From: Massilistercora timonensis
GTDB taxonomy: Bacteria > Bacillota > Clostridia > Lachnospirales > Lachnospiraceae
Direction of reading: 5' to 3'
Assembly (NCBI RefSeq): GCF_900312975.1
Contig: NZ_LT990039.1
Coordinates: 1,550,001 to 1,614,000, forward strand
DNA length: 64,000 nucleotides
In this document: positions 43,170 through 51,532 of the stretch, in pieces
Position numbering within the stretch: the stretch's first letter is position 1
How the letters are laid out: each line of letters starts with the position of its first letter
Translations under genes and position numbers: made by a program
The notes under the pieces: model-generated
What the model saw: only the letters and a program-made list of their open reading frames with translations
Told to the model about the DNA's origin: nothing
Database searches by the model: none

Positions 43170-43811
43170 ATGAACTTTGATTATACACTTTATCTTGTTA
43201 CTGATCGTCAACTAATGAGCTGCGATAGCCTGACAGAAGCGGTGGAACAGGCAATTTTAGGAGGCTGCACAATGATACAACTCCGAGAAAAAGAATTGTC
43301 CTCATTAGAATTTTACAATCAGGCTGTTGCCGTGAAACAGGTTACGGATAAATACCATATTCCCCTTATCATAAACGACCGGATAGATATTGCAATGGCT
43401 GTGCAGGCTACGGGGGTACATATTGGACAGCATGATTTACCTGCGGCTGCCGTCCGCAAAGTAATTGGGGAAAATATGCTGTTGGGAGTATCCGCATCTT
43501 CCATTGCAGAAGCAATACAGGCACAACAGGATGGTGCAGATTATTTGGGAGTTGGCGCAATGTTCCCTACTGGAACTAAAACCGACGCTGATTCTGTATC
43601 AATGGAAGAATTACAGAAAATCCGCGCAGCCGTTTCTTTGCCGATAGTTGTTATTGGCGGTATCAATAAGGGAAATGCAGGGCGTTTCAAGCCCATGGGA
43701 ATTGACGGGCTGGCTGTTGTATCTGCCATTATAGCGCAGTCTGATATAAAAGCTGCTGCTGCGGAACTGAAAGATTTATTTTGCGGAAAGGAAAAGAAAA
43801 ATGGATTTTAA
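43170..43811 (+). CDS. thiE: thiamine phosphate synthase
   Basis: A 213-residue TIM-barrel protein with [62 protein letters not shown] and [14 protein letters not shown], all standard ThiE motifs. It joins HMP-PP and thiazole phosphate to thiamine phosphate. No thiM, thiG or thiC is in the module, so the thiazole part must come from the host. It overlaps the HAD gene start by 11 bp. Confidence 0.95.
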   Translation: MNFDYTLYLVTDRQLMSCDSLTEAVEQAILGGCTMIQLREKELSSLEFYNQAVAVKQVTDKYHIPLIINDRIDIAMAVQATGVHIGQHDLPAAAVRKVIGENMLLGVSASSIAEAIQAQQDGADYLGVGAMFPTGTKTDADSVSMEELQKIRAAVSLPIVVIGGINKGNAGRFKPMGIDGLAVVSAIIAQSDIKAAAAELKDLFCGKEKKNGF

Positions 43812-44457
43812 TGCGGCAATCTTTGATTTAGATGGAACAATTCTGGATTCAATGGATGTATGGGAGCATATAGATATTCAGTTTTTGAAAAAGAGAAAGC
43901 TTCCCGTCCCGGAAAATTATGTAACTGAAATATGTGCAAGGAGTTTTGAGGAAGCCGCACAATACACCATTGATCTTTTTGGATTGCAGGAAACGGTAGA
44001 GGGAATTATTGAGGAATGGAATAATATGGCGGTCGAGGAATACAGCAACCATGTCGGTCTGCTGCCCCATGCCCTTGATTATCTTCTGCGCTTAAAAGAA
44101 CATGGAATAAAACTTGCAGTTGCTACGGGGTTGCCGGAAAAGCTCTATATGCCATGCTTAAAGAACAATTCGATTTTAGAATTATTTGACGCCTTATGTT
44201 CAACAGATGAGGTGCAGCGGGGAAAAGAATATTCGGATGTCTTTGAATTGGCTGCAAAAAAATTAGGGGTCGCACCTGAACACTGCATTGTGTTTGATGA
44301 TGTACTTCCAGCAATTAAAAGCGCAAAGGCAGCCCATATGTTAGCAGGTGGGATTTATGATAAGTATTCCGCAGATCAGCGTGCAGAGATAGAAAGGATT
44401 GCTGATATTTACTTACTTGATTTTCGGCAAGCACCGATCCCACACAAAGAGGCATGA
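43801..44457 (+). CDS. HAD-family phosphatase of the thiamine operon
   Basis: A 218-residue HAD hydrolase: motif [10 protein letters not shown] (from Asp8), helical cap, motif [10 protein letters not shown], the lysine region and motif [17 protein letters not shown]. Its place directly after thiE, overlapping it, suggests that it dephosphorylates thiamine monophosphate or a related intermediate. HAD phosphatases do this in other lineages, but the substrate here is inferred from context only. Confidence 0.88.
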   Translation: MDFNAAIFDLDGTILDSMDVWEHIDIQFLKKRKLPVPENYVTEICARSFEEAAQYTIDLFGLQETVEGIIEEWNNMAVEEYSNHVGLLPHALDYLLRLKEHGIKLAVATGLPEKLYMPCLKNNSILELFDALCSTDEVQRGKEYSDVFELAAKKLGVAPEHCIVFDDVLPAIKSAKAAHMLAGGIYDKYSADQRAEIERIADIYLLDFRQAPIPHKEA

Positions 44458-44945
44458 AAATGGAAAAATGGGATTTATATAATGCAAAACGGGAAAAGTC
44501 TGGAATAACAGTGTGCCGTGGAGAAATCATACCCAAAGGGCTGTATCATTTATCTGTGAGTGCATGGATCGTCAATCAGCAGGGGCAGTATCTTTTATCA
44601 CAGCGGCATCCGAAAAAGCAATACCCTCTTTATTGGGAATGTACGGGTGGTTCTGTACTTTCCGGGGAAACCAGCTTGCAAGGAGCAATCCGAGAGGTAA
44701 AAGAAGAATTAGGAATACTGCTTACTCCCGGAAGTGAAAAATTGATTTATCAGACCAGACGGGAAAATGTGCAGGATTTTTACGATGTTTGGCTGTTTCA
44801 TAGGGATATAAAGATTGAAGAAATGCGTTTACAGGAAACAGAAGTTGTAGATGTTCAATGGGTAAGTTCAGATAAGTTATTTGAGATGTTTCGCCTGAAA
44901 CATCTGCACCCTCTAATTACCTATGTAGATCAGCTAATAGGCTGA
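44454..44945 (+). CDS. Nudix hydrolase of the thiamine operon
   Basis: A 163-residue protein with the Nudix box GGSVLSGETSLQGAIREVKEELGI (Gx5Ex5[UA]xREx2EExGU pattern) near residues 61-84. IDI-type flanking regions (LSVSAWIVNQQGQYLLSQR, WECTGG) are present. The stop of the HAD gene overlaps ATG 44454. ATG 44460 has better spacing to AAAGAGG and could be the real start. In this operon it may hydrolyse TPP, HMP-PP or a toxic analogue; this is inference. Last gene of the module. Confidence 0.88.
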   Translation: MKMEKWDLYNAKREKSGITVCRGEIIPKGLYHLSVSAWIVNQQGQYLLSQRHPKKQYPLYWECTGGSVLSGETSLQGAIREVKEELGILLTPGSEKLIYQTRRENVQDFYDVWLFHRDIKIEEMRLQETEVVDVQWVSSDKLFEMFRLKHLHPLITYVDQLIG

Positions 44946-45025
44946 AAAACCCTTGATTTCCGTGGACTTTTAACGCCCTAAATGCGTAGACAGGAGGTAT
45001 CTTTTCCGCTGGCGCTCAGCCTTTT

Positions 45026-45303
45026 AATTCCGTGTTGCACATGAGGCGGAAATCTTACTGCACCAGACAGCGAAGAATCATTTTGACGAACTGGGAATCA
45101 AAAAGGTCCCCTCTGTCAAATCTCTCCGGGAGGAATACACCGACCTTCTGGAACAAAAACGGAAAGCCTATTCTGCCTATAAGCAGGCCAAAAATGATAT
45201 GAAAGAACTTCATAATGTTCGGGCCAATGTGGAATATCTATTGGAGATTTCTTCCCCGCCACAACCGCAGCGCAGCACAGAAAAATCCCGTCAATAAGGT
45301 TTG
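45026..45303 (+). pseudogene. relaxase 3' fragment (right copy of 278-bp repeat)
   Basis: A 278-bp ungapped copy of the relaxase gene end, including the SLREEYTDLLEQKRKAYSAYK part and the stop TAA at 45295-45297. It lacks a start and the relaxase domain, so it is a remnant. It marks the right border of the thiamine module and rejoins the ICE backbone. The 80 bases before it (44946-45025) hold no gene. Confidence 0.88.
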
Positions 45304-45320
45304 TCTGCTTTTCGCTTTCA

Positions 45321-45453
45321 GCGTTCCAACGGAATGCGCAGCCATTGCCACCGGCAATGATTTCAGGGGTTTGGGGATATGTCACCAACAAGCATTTAGC
45401 AGGAATTCCGGGAACGGGATTTCTGCTAAATACGCAATCTTACGTAAGATTGC
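45321..45453. repeat. cluster of four consecutive inverted repeats
   Basis: GCGTTCC-aac-GGAATGC (45321-45337), CATTGCC-acc-GGCAATG (45343-45359), ATTTAGCAG...CTGCTAAAT (45394-45431, with further inner pairing) and the perfect 20-bp palindrome built on GCAATCTTAC / GTAAGATTGC (45434-45453). No gene is seen in 45304-45659. The position after the relaxase gene end would suit an oriT or single-strand origin, but this is untested. Confidence 0.6.
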
Positions 45454-45600
45454 ATTGCTTGCCAGTAGTTTTAAGAGTCTTTGGTAGAGAATCTGTTTAC
45501 AGTTACCGCATTGATAAACCTTTGATAACTGCCTATAATAGAATTGTTATTTTGAACTGCTATAACAGAGAAATGCAAAAAAATAAAATTTTTTGTTCGC

Positions 45601-45633
45601 TGTAACATTTCGCGGACATTTGCCTGTTATACT
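45601..45633 (+). promoter_or_regulatory. operator A and promoter of ABC transporter 1
   Basis: Tandem half-sites GTAACATTT and GGACATTT at 45602-45621 (ACATTT repeated with 11-bp period), followed by the -10 box TATACT (45628-45633), 27 bp before the ATPase start. The same site occurs at 51203-51222 and in rearranged form near 54713-54734. There is no good -35 box, as for activator-dependent promoters. Confidence 0.68.
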
Positions 45634-45659
45634 ATTTGCAAAAAGCAAGGGGGATTGAT

Positions 45660-46322
45660 ATGGCAGCAGTAAAAACAGTATCTTTAACAAAAGAATATTC
45701 TGACGGAGAACATTATTTAAGAGCGGTTGATGATATATCTTTCACAGTTGAAGAAACTGAGTTTGTAGCCATCATAGGTAGTTCAGGCTGTGGAAAGACC
45801 ACGTTACTTAATTTGTTGGGCGGTTTGGAAAATCCAACACATGGATGTATTTATATCAATGATGTGGATATTACGCAGTTATCTATGGAGGAAAGGATTT
45901 CTTTCCGAAGATGGCATGTTGGGTTTATATTTCAAAATTTTAACTTGGTACCAGAGATGAACGTATTTGAAAATATAGTTTTGCCTGCAAAGCTTATGGA
46001 GAGAAGTATCAGTAAAAAAGAAGTCATGCAAATAGCTGAAGAACTGGAAATTGAGAAAAAATTATTGCAAAGTCCTATGTCTTTATCCGGTGGACAACAG
46101 CAGCGTGTGGCTATCGCCAGAGCTATTTACACACATCCTACCATACTTTTAGGAGACGAGTTGACAGGAAATTTGGATTCCACAACCAGTATATCTGTTA
46201 TGATTTTTTTGAAAAAAATGTGTAAGAAATATGGTCAGACAATGATTATCGTTACACATGATCAAAGAATAGCAACTATGGCGGATCGGATTATCCAGAT
46301 GAAAGATGGGAGGATTGTATAG
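45660..46322 (+). CDS. ABC transporter ATPase 1 (MacB/BceA type)
   Basis: A 220-residue ATPase with Walker A GSSGCGKTT (about 39-47), signature [14 protein letters not shown] (about 142-155) and a Walker B region that reads LLGDELTGNLD, where the usual Pro of DEPTGNLD is Leu. It partners the large FtsX-type permease downstream, as in BceAB/MacB-like antimicrobial peptide resistance transporters. ATG 45660 lies behind AAGGGGGA. A TTG at 45636 is upstream of that site. The gene is AT-rich compared with the next operon. Confidence 0.9.
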   Translation: MAAVKTVSLTKEYSDGEHYLRAVDDISFTVEETEFVAIIGSSGCGKTTLLNLLGGLENPTHGCIYINDVDITQLSMEERISFRRWHVGFIFQNFNLVPEMNVFENIVLPAKLMERSISKKEVMQIAEELEIEKKLLQSPMSLSGGQQQRVAIARAIYTHPTILLGDELTGNLDSTTSISVMIFLKKMCKKYGQTMIIVTHDQRIATMADRIIQMKDGRIV

Positions 46323-46323
46323 G

Positions 46324-48915
46324 ATGGAGAATTACGATTGCAATCAGACGGCTGAAAGAGTACTCATAGATGCTTCCAAGAAAAAGAATCAAAACAGAAA
46401 TCGTCTGCTGTTTATCGTAATCACAATTACAGTAGCAGTGATTTTTAGTGTGTTCTCGTTAATGTATGGGAAAATGCAAATTGATATTCAAAAAAATATG
46501 AAAACCGATGGCATGGCTGTATCGACCTATATAGAAAATGGTACAGCAGATATGATACAACAGCTTACACAGCTACCATACATAGAAAGTGTTGGAAAAG
46601 AAAAGTTTGCAGGAAAACTGTTAGATGATTCCGTAAAATATTGTGATTGCGTTATTGCAGATATAGCAGGGTTTGAAGAAATGATATTTCCTGCATTTAC
46701 AAATGTGACAGGAAATTATCCTACAAAGGAAAATGAAATCATGCTTTCTACGAAAACTTTACAATATCTTGGAATCGAGAATCCCGAAGTGGGTATGGAA
46801 ATTGAACTGGATTTTTATTGGAATGACATCTTCAATACCAGTGGAACCGGGAGGCAGACATTTTTACTTTCAGGGTATTTTACAGAATATCAGAATGAAA
46901 CATCCAGTGCTTCCGTAGCTTTTTTATCAGAGGAATCTATGGAAAAGAATGGAGTTCAATGGGAGCCATGCAGGATTCTAATAGATCATACAAAAAAATA
47001 TTCCAGTGGCCCGCAAATAGAACATATGCTGACGAGTGACATAAAACTAAGTGATGGACAGAGAATTGTCAGTATGAATCCGGCAGAATATCGGGCAATA
47101 AACGGAATGATAGGAAGTTATGGATTTGCAGTATTTTTTTCTATTATGGTTTTACTTTCTATGTTTTTGTTTATTTACAATATCTTGAATATTTCGTTGG
47201 AAAAAGATTTGCAACGCTATGGTCTTTTGCAAGTAATAGGTGTGGAACAAAAGCAGAATATCAAAGTCATGAATCGTGAAATGGCAAAAATAGGAGCTTC
47301 AGGAAGTATAGCCGGAGCAGCCTTAGGAGGCTTTTTTATATGGGGCATTATGCCATTGCTATTTAAAAAAATGTATGCAGAGAGTACATGGAATTTAGAA
47401 TGGATCCCTTCATTTCAGCCCAAACTTTTTATCTTGGCAATCGTTCTTGTAATTCTCACATTAGGAGTAGCAACGGGATGTTTGAAAAGAAAAATGAGAA
47501 AGTTAAGTCCTTTGGAGTGTATGAAATATACAGAGACAGTCACTTGTCAAAAGCCCAAGAAGAAAGCGAATAAGAATAAATTCCGCAGTTGGGGAAAATA
47601 TCCTGAAAGTTATCTTGCAAAGAAATATTTATTTCGGAATAAGAAAACATTTTGGCTGACGAGTTTGTCATTATGGCTGGGGTGTGAACTGGCATTATGT
47701 TCTGCGGTGATTGTAAACGGAGTGGACTTACAGAATTATTACAAGAAAGAGCCTGATTTTCAAATAGGAATTACCGAAGAAGCCTGCAATTATTTAATTG
47801 AATCATCACCAGACACGAAGAATATGAAGTTTTTCCCAAAATCTCTTATGAATGATATTGAAACAGCAGTAGGATCCGAACTTTATTCAGTGAAAAATAT
47901 GAAAGGCTTTTATCCGATCATCGGAAAAAATGGTAAGGAAAATATAAAAATTCTAATCAATGGTGAAGAAATACCTACTATAATCCAGACAATTAGTACC
48001 GGAGAACAGGAAAAACTAAAAAACTTTATTCAGAAAAACGATGAGTCAGTAGATTGGGAGCAGTTTCAGAATGCTCATGGAACAATCGTGTTACATGACC
48101 ACAGAATGTCAGAGTACATCGCAGGACAAGTACAGAATTACATAGGGACAGAAATGGAATTTTATGATTTGGTTCCGGTTGGGACAGAAATGAGCAGTTT
48201 AGTTCCTGAAAATTTGGTAAATTGTGGTTATCTGGATATAACAGAGGACAATTTTTCAGAGATAAATTTGTGTTGGGATGGTAAAAATATCAATATCCTC
48301 CTGGTAACAGAAACTACTTATGATTGGCTAGCAGAAAAATTAACGCCACAAATTTTTGAAATACAATTTGATGTTGACAAAAATCAGGAATCTGTTATCC
48401 GTGAAAGACTGAACCAGGTGATTCAGAATTATAATATGGAATTTCAATCAAAGTATGAACACGCTGGCAAATTGAATTTGTTTTATTTAGATTCTAAATC
48501 AGAACGTCTGTTAAAGGAGCAAAATTACATTCAGACAAGTAGATGGTTACTAATGAGTGTTAGTGGAATTTTAATATTTATAGGAATTATGAATTTCGCA
48601 AATACAAGAATATCCGACATAATGCTTCGACAACGAGAATGTACGATTCTGGAAAGTGTAGGGATGACAAAAAAACAACAATATCGGATGTTTGTAACAG
48701 AAGGACTTTTCTATTGGCTATTGTTATGTGGACTACTTATGAGCTTTGGGAATATAGGAATAAGTATTGTTCAGTGGTATATGAAAATGCAGATTCCTTA
48801 TTTTGTTTTCCATTATCCGAAAAAAGAAATGATTGTATTGATGATACTTTTGCTATTATTCAGCATTGTTTTTCCGGGAATTATTTATAAAAAACTAAAA
48901 AAGCAAAGGAAGTGA
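46324..48915 (+). CDS. FtsX-type ABC permease 1
   Basis: An 863-residue permease: membrane segment near 28-48, a large extracytoplasmic domain, three segments near 255-370, a linker, a second segment set starting near 440 with a second external domain, and three C-terminal segments (about 735-855). Two FtsX/MacB-like halves are seen, each with the short core motif (LLQVIGVEQKQ and ILESVGMTKKQQ). It works with the ATPase encoded just before. Substrate unknown; such pairs usually handle peptide antibiotics. ATG 46324 follows GGGAGG. Confidence 0.88.
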   Translation: MENYDCNQTAERVLIDASKKKNQNRNRLLFIVITITVAVIFSVFSLMYGKMQIDIQKNMKTDGMAVSTYIENGTADMIQQLTQLPYIESVGKEKFAGKLLDDSVKYCDCVIADIAGFEEMIFPAFTNVTGNYPTKENEIMLSTKTLQYLGIENPEVGMEIELDFYWNDIFNTSGTGRQTFLLSGYFTEYQNETSSASVAFLSEESMEKNGVQWEPCRILIDHTKKYSSGPQIEHMLTSDIKLSDGQRIVSMNPAEYRAINGMIGSYGFAVFFSIMVLLSMFLFIYNILNISLEKDLQRYGLLQVIGVEQKQNIKVMNREMAKIGASGSIAGAALGGFFIWGIMPLLFKKMYAESTWNLEWIPSFQPKLFILAIVLVILTLGVATGCLKRKMRKLSPLECMKYTETVTCQKPKKKANKNKFRSWGKYPESYLAKKYLFRNKKTFWLTSLSLWLGCELALCSAVIVNGVDLQNYYKKEPDFQIGITEEACNYLIESSPDTKNMKFFPKSLMNDIETAVGSELYSVKNMKGFYPIIGKNGKENIKILINGEEIPTIIQTISTGEQEKLKNFIQKNDESVDWEQFQNAHGTIVLHDHRMSEYIAGQVQNYIGTEMEFYDLVPVGTEMSSLVPENLVNCGYLDITEDNFSEINLCWDGKNINILLVTETTYDWLAEKLTPQIFEIQFDVDKNQESVIRERLNQVIQNYNMEFQSKYEHAGKLNLFYLDSKSERLLKEQNYIQTSRWLLMSVSGILIFIGIMNFANTRISDIMLRQRECTILESVGMTKKQQYRMFVTEGLFYWLLLCGLLMSFGNIGISIVQWYMKMQIPYFVFHYPKKEMIVLMILLLLFSIVFPGIIYKKLKKQRK

Positions 48916-48919
48916 GGAT

Positions 48920-49612
48920 ATGAAGCAGATTTTAATTGTCGAGGACGACAGTTTTTTGAATAAGATGTTAGACTACAACCTGACCGCAGACGGCTACGGC
49001 GTGACTTCTGCCCTAAATGCCAGAACCGCAGCCGACGCCATCCGCCAACGGGAATTTGATTTGGTGCTGCTGGACATCAACCTGCCGGACGGTAACGGTT
49101 TTGAGCTGTGCAAACTGATAAAGCCCCAGCACCCGGACACCATTGTGATTTTCCTGACCGCTAACGATCAGGAGAGCGACCAGATACGGGGCTATGAGGT
49201 GGGCGCGGTGGACTACATCACAAAGCCCTTTGTGATCGGGGCCTTGCAGCGAAAAATCAAAGCCATGTTCGCCATGCTGGAACACCACAAACCGGCCAAG
49301 GACATTTACGACGACGGGCGGCTGTTTCTGGACTTCTCGGAGCAGACGGCTTCCTTAAACGGCAAGCCCCTGACCCTATCCCCGATGGAGTACAAAATGC
49401 TGAACCTGTTCCGTAAAAATCCCCGGCAAGTGCTGACCCGTGGGCAGCTTTTGGAAAAGCTGTGGGATATAGACGAGAAGTTTGTGGACGAACACACCCT
49501 GACAACCTCCATCAGCCGGATTCGGAGTAAGATCGAATCCGACGGCGGCGCGCCCTACATCAAGACCGTTTACGGCATGGGCTATCAATGGACGGGAGGC
49601 GAGGCAAAATGA
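48920..49612 (+). CDS. OmpR-family response regulator of the ABC cluster
   Basis: A 230-residue regulator with phospho-acceptor Asp52 (LVLLDINLPDG), Thr/Lys signature residues (FLTAND, YITKPF) and a C-terminal winged helix (LSPMEYKMLNLFRKNPRQVLTRGQLLEKLWD, IRSKIE, VYGMGYQW). Base composition is clearly GC-richer than the ABC genes before it, suggesting a different source. It overlaps the kinase gene by 4 bp (ATGA). It is the best candidate to bind the shared ACATTT operators upstream of the ABC operons. Confidence 0.94.
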   Translation: MKQILIVEDDSFLNKMLDYNLTADGYGVTSALNARTAADAIRQREFDLVLLDINLPDGNGFELCKLIKPQHPDTIVIFLTANDQESDQIRGYEVGAVDYITKPFVIGALQRKIKAMFAMLEHHKPAKDIYDDGRLFLDFSEQTASLNGKPLTLSPMEYKMLNLFRKNPRQVLTRGQLLEKLWDIDEKFVDEHTLTTSISRIRSKIESDGGAPYIKTVYGMGYQWTGGEAK

Positions 49613-50640
49613 AGTTGCAAAACCTCTCGGTAAAGCGGCTGTTTGGCCGGGTAGCAATGGGGCTTGTCCTTTCCATGTCCGGGATCACCATAGCCCTGTT
49701 TCTTGTGACAAAACAGACGGCGGTGCTGCTGACGGGCGGGGCGCTGCTGCTGTGCGCCCTTGTGGGGATTTTTGTACTGACGCTGGCGTTTGGAAAGCGG
49801 CTGTCGCAGTTTACCGCTGACCTATGCCAGACTTTAGACCACATGATCGCCGGAAATGAAGCGCCCCAGCGGCCAGAGGACAGCGAAACCCAGCTTGCCA
49901 GAATTGGACACCGGCTGGCAAGGCTCTATCAGATCATGCAGGAGAACCGCCGCCGGGTGGACGAGGAACGGCAGGAGTTACAGACCCTTGTATCGGATAT
50001 TTCCCATCAAGTGAAAACGCCGGTAAGCAATCTGAAAATGGCGACGGACACGCTGCTGGAAAAGCCTATGACCAAGGCGGAGCGCACCGACTTTATCCGG
50101 GGAATCCGCAGCCAGACGGATAAGCTGGACTTTCTCTTTCAGGCCCTTGTGAAAACTTCCCGGCTGGAAACGGGCGTGATCCAGTTGGATAAGAAACCGG
50201 GCCGCCTCTTTGATACCGTGGCACAGGCCATGAGTGGAATTGTGTATGCAGCAGAGAAAAAGGAAATCGTCGTGTCCGTGGACTGCCCGGAGGATTTGAC
50301 CGTTTTCCATGACAGCAAGTGGACATCCGAAGCCCTTTTTAACCTGCTGGACAATGCGGTGAAGTACACCCCGGCAGGCGGGAAAATCGCTGTGTCGGTG
50401 GTGCTGTGGGAAATGTATGTGGAAATCAAAGTAGCCGACACCGGCAAGGGCATTTCCGAAAGCAATCAGGCCGCCATCTTCCGGCGCTTCTATCGTGAGG
50501 AAGAAGTACACGAACAGCAGGGCGTGGGCATTGGCCTGTATCTGGCCCGCGAGATCGTAACACGGCAGGGCGGCTATATCAAAGTGGTTTCGGAGCCGGG
50601 CAAGGGTTCGGAATTTTCCATTATGTTGCCGACTAAATAA
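49609..50640 (+). CDS. sensor histidine kinase of the ABC cluster
   Basis: A 343-residue kinase with two membrane segments (about 15-34 and 40-61) and almost no external loop, a HAMP-like linker, a HisKA domain with His133 (DISHQVKTPV) and a HATPase domain with NLLDNAVKYTP, ADTGKGIS and GVGIGLYLAREI. The intramembrane-sensing layout and co-occurrence with FtsX-type ABC transporters resemble BceS/VraS-like detection of cell-wall antibiotics. ATG 49609 overlaps the regulator stop. GC-rich like its regulator. Confidence 0.93.
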   Translation: MKLQNLSVKRLFGRVAMGLVLSMSGITIALFLVTKQTAVLLTGGALLLCALVGIFVLTLAFGKRLSQFTADLCQTLDHMIAGNEAPQRPEDSETQLARIGHRLARLYQIMQENRRRVDEERQELQTLVSDISHQVKTPVSNLKMATDTLLEKPMTKAERTDFIRGIRSQTDKLDFLFQALVKTSRLETGVIQLDKKPGRLFDTVAQAMSGIVYAAEKKEIVVSVDCPEDLTVFHDSKWTSEALFNLLDNAVKYTPAGGKIAVSVVLWEMYVEIKVADTGKGISESNQAAIFRRFYREEEVHEQQGVGIGLYLAREIVTRQGGYIKVVSEPGKGSEFSIMLPTK

Positions 50641-50667
50641 AGCACACTTATAACAGGAGAAAACACC

Positions 50668-51084
50668 ATGAAAAAAATCAATTTTTGCAAAGCAACAACA
50701 ATCATCTTAATAATCAATGTTATTTTATCTATTGTTTTATTTTTCGTTGTTCCTGATAAAATAGCAATTCAATGGGTAGGTACATCCCCCAGCAATGCAG
50801 TAGATTCTTACTATGTATTTTTGGTGCCGGTATTGTCAGTGCTTTTTGCTTTTACGGGAAAACCTATTTTTACAATGTTCCTGTTTAGATTGTGGAATAG
50901 AACTAACGAGCATTTAGTGACATACTTAAATTTGTGTCTGCAAGTTGTATTTCTTACTTGTGAAATCTATATCGGATTATATAACCTATGTAATTCTAAT
51001 GTTGCCATTAGTATAATTCTCATTGTGGAACTTATGATAGATGTGGTGATTGGATTGAAATTATTTCACAATCAATCTATCTAA
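50668..51084 (+). CDS. DUF1648/SdpI-like membrane protein
   Basis: A 138-residue protein with four hydrophobic segments (about 10-27, 45-66, 80-103 and 108-129). Between the first two lies VPDKIAIQWVGTSPSNAVDSY, which follows the DUF1648 pattern (LPDKIPxHW) found in SdpI-type immunity proteins and small-membrane regulators. AT-rich, unlike the kinase gene just before. It could protect against a peptide toxin, but this is inferred from the motif only. A strong terminator follows. Confidence 0.7.
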   Translation: MKKINFCKATTIILIINVILSIVLFFVVPDKIAIQWVGTSPSNAVDSYYVFLVPVLSVLFAFTGKPIFTMFLFRLWNRTNEHLVTYLNLCLQVVFLTCEIYIGLYNLCNSNVAISIILIVELMIDVVIGLKLFHNQSI

Positions 51085-51103
51085 AAGATTGTGTAGTATG
51101 ATT

Positions 51104-51144
51104 CGGCGGACGACCATTTCCGGCTGTCCGCCGTGAATTTTTTT
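51104..51144 (+). terminator. terminator after the DUF1648-like gene
   Basis: CGGCGGAC pairs with GTCCGCCG around a 14-base loop with inner GACC/GGCT pairing, followed by TGAATTTTTTT. It separates the two-component operon from ABC operon 2. Confidence 0.85.
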
Positions 51145-51145
51145 G

Positions 51146-51223
51146 AAATGTCCGAGCGTTGTAACATTTCACCCCGATTTTCAATGAAATTTTTTGGCCG
51201 CTGTAACATTTCGCGGACATTTG
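51146..51223 (+). promoter_or_regulatory. double operator B upstream of ABC operon 2
   Basis: B1 (51146-51170) has AAATGTCC facing GTAACATTT. B2 (51203-51222) is identical to operator A over 20 bases (GTAACATTT CGC GGACATTT). A TTTTACAAT sequence at about 51226-51234 may be the -10 region. Confidence 0.7.
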
Positions 51224-51266
51224 GGTTTTACAATACCCTTATCAACAAAAGTGAGGAGGCGACGCA

Positions 51267-51527
51267 ATGGAACTGACCCCGACATTGATTTTGAATCTGG
51301 CGCTGCTGATCGTCCCGCCCGTTGCCATTGTGCTGGTGTTCCGGCAATGGCTGGCCCGGCACATCCGCTGGACGGTTGCCTTGACTGCTCTCTGTGATGT
51401 TCTCCTATTTTGGGATGAACTGTTCTACTATGAGAGCTTCGGCCTGTTCGCTGTGCTGATTTTGGTGCAGTTGGCGGCCACCGGCGCAGCAGCGTTCCGC
51501 ATTTACAACAAACAAAAAAAGGATTGA
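51267..51527 (+). CDS. small membrane protein of ABC operon 2
   Basis: An 86-residue hydrophobic protein with about three membrane segments (LILNLALLIVPPVAIVLVF, TVALTALCDVLLFW, FGLFAVLILVQLAATGAAAF). ATG 51267 follows GTGAGGAGG. It ends just before the ATPase gene and shares the operon. Such small proteins often accompany peptide-transporting ABC operons. Function unknown. Confidence 0.78.
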   Translation: MELTPTLILNLALLIVPPVAIVLVFRQWLARHIRWTVALTALCDVLLFWDELFYYESFGLFAVLILVQLAATGAAAFRIYNKQKKD

Positions 51528-51532
51528 ATTTT

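Noticed and set aside
44948..44976. Possible direct repeat of the thiamine promoter region (CCTTGATTTCCGTGGACTTT against 41328-41348)
   Set aside because: Similarity is partial with gaps and no -10 box follows; it may be chance or a remnant.
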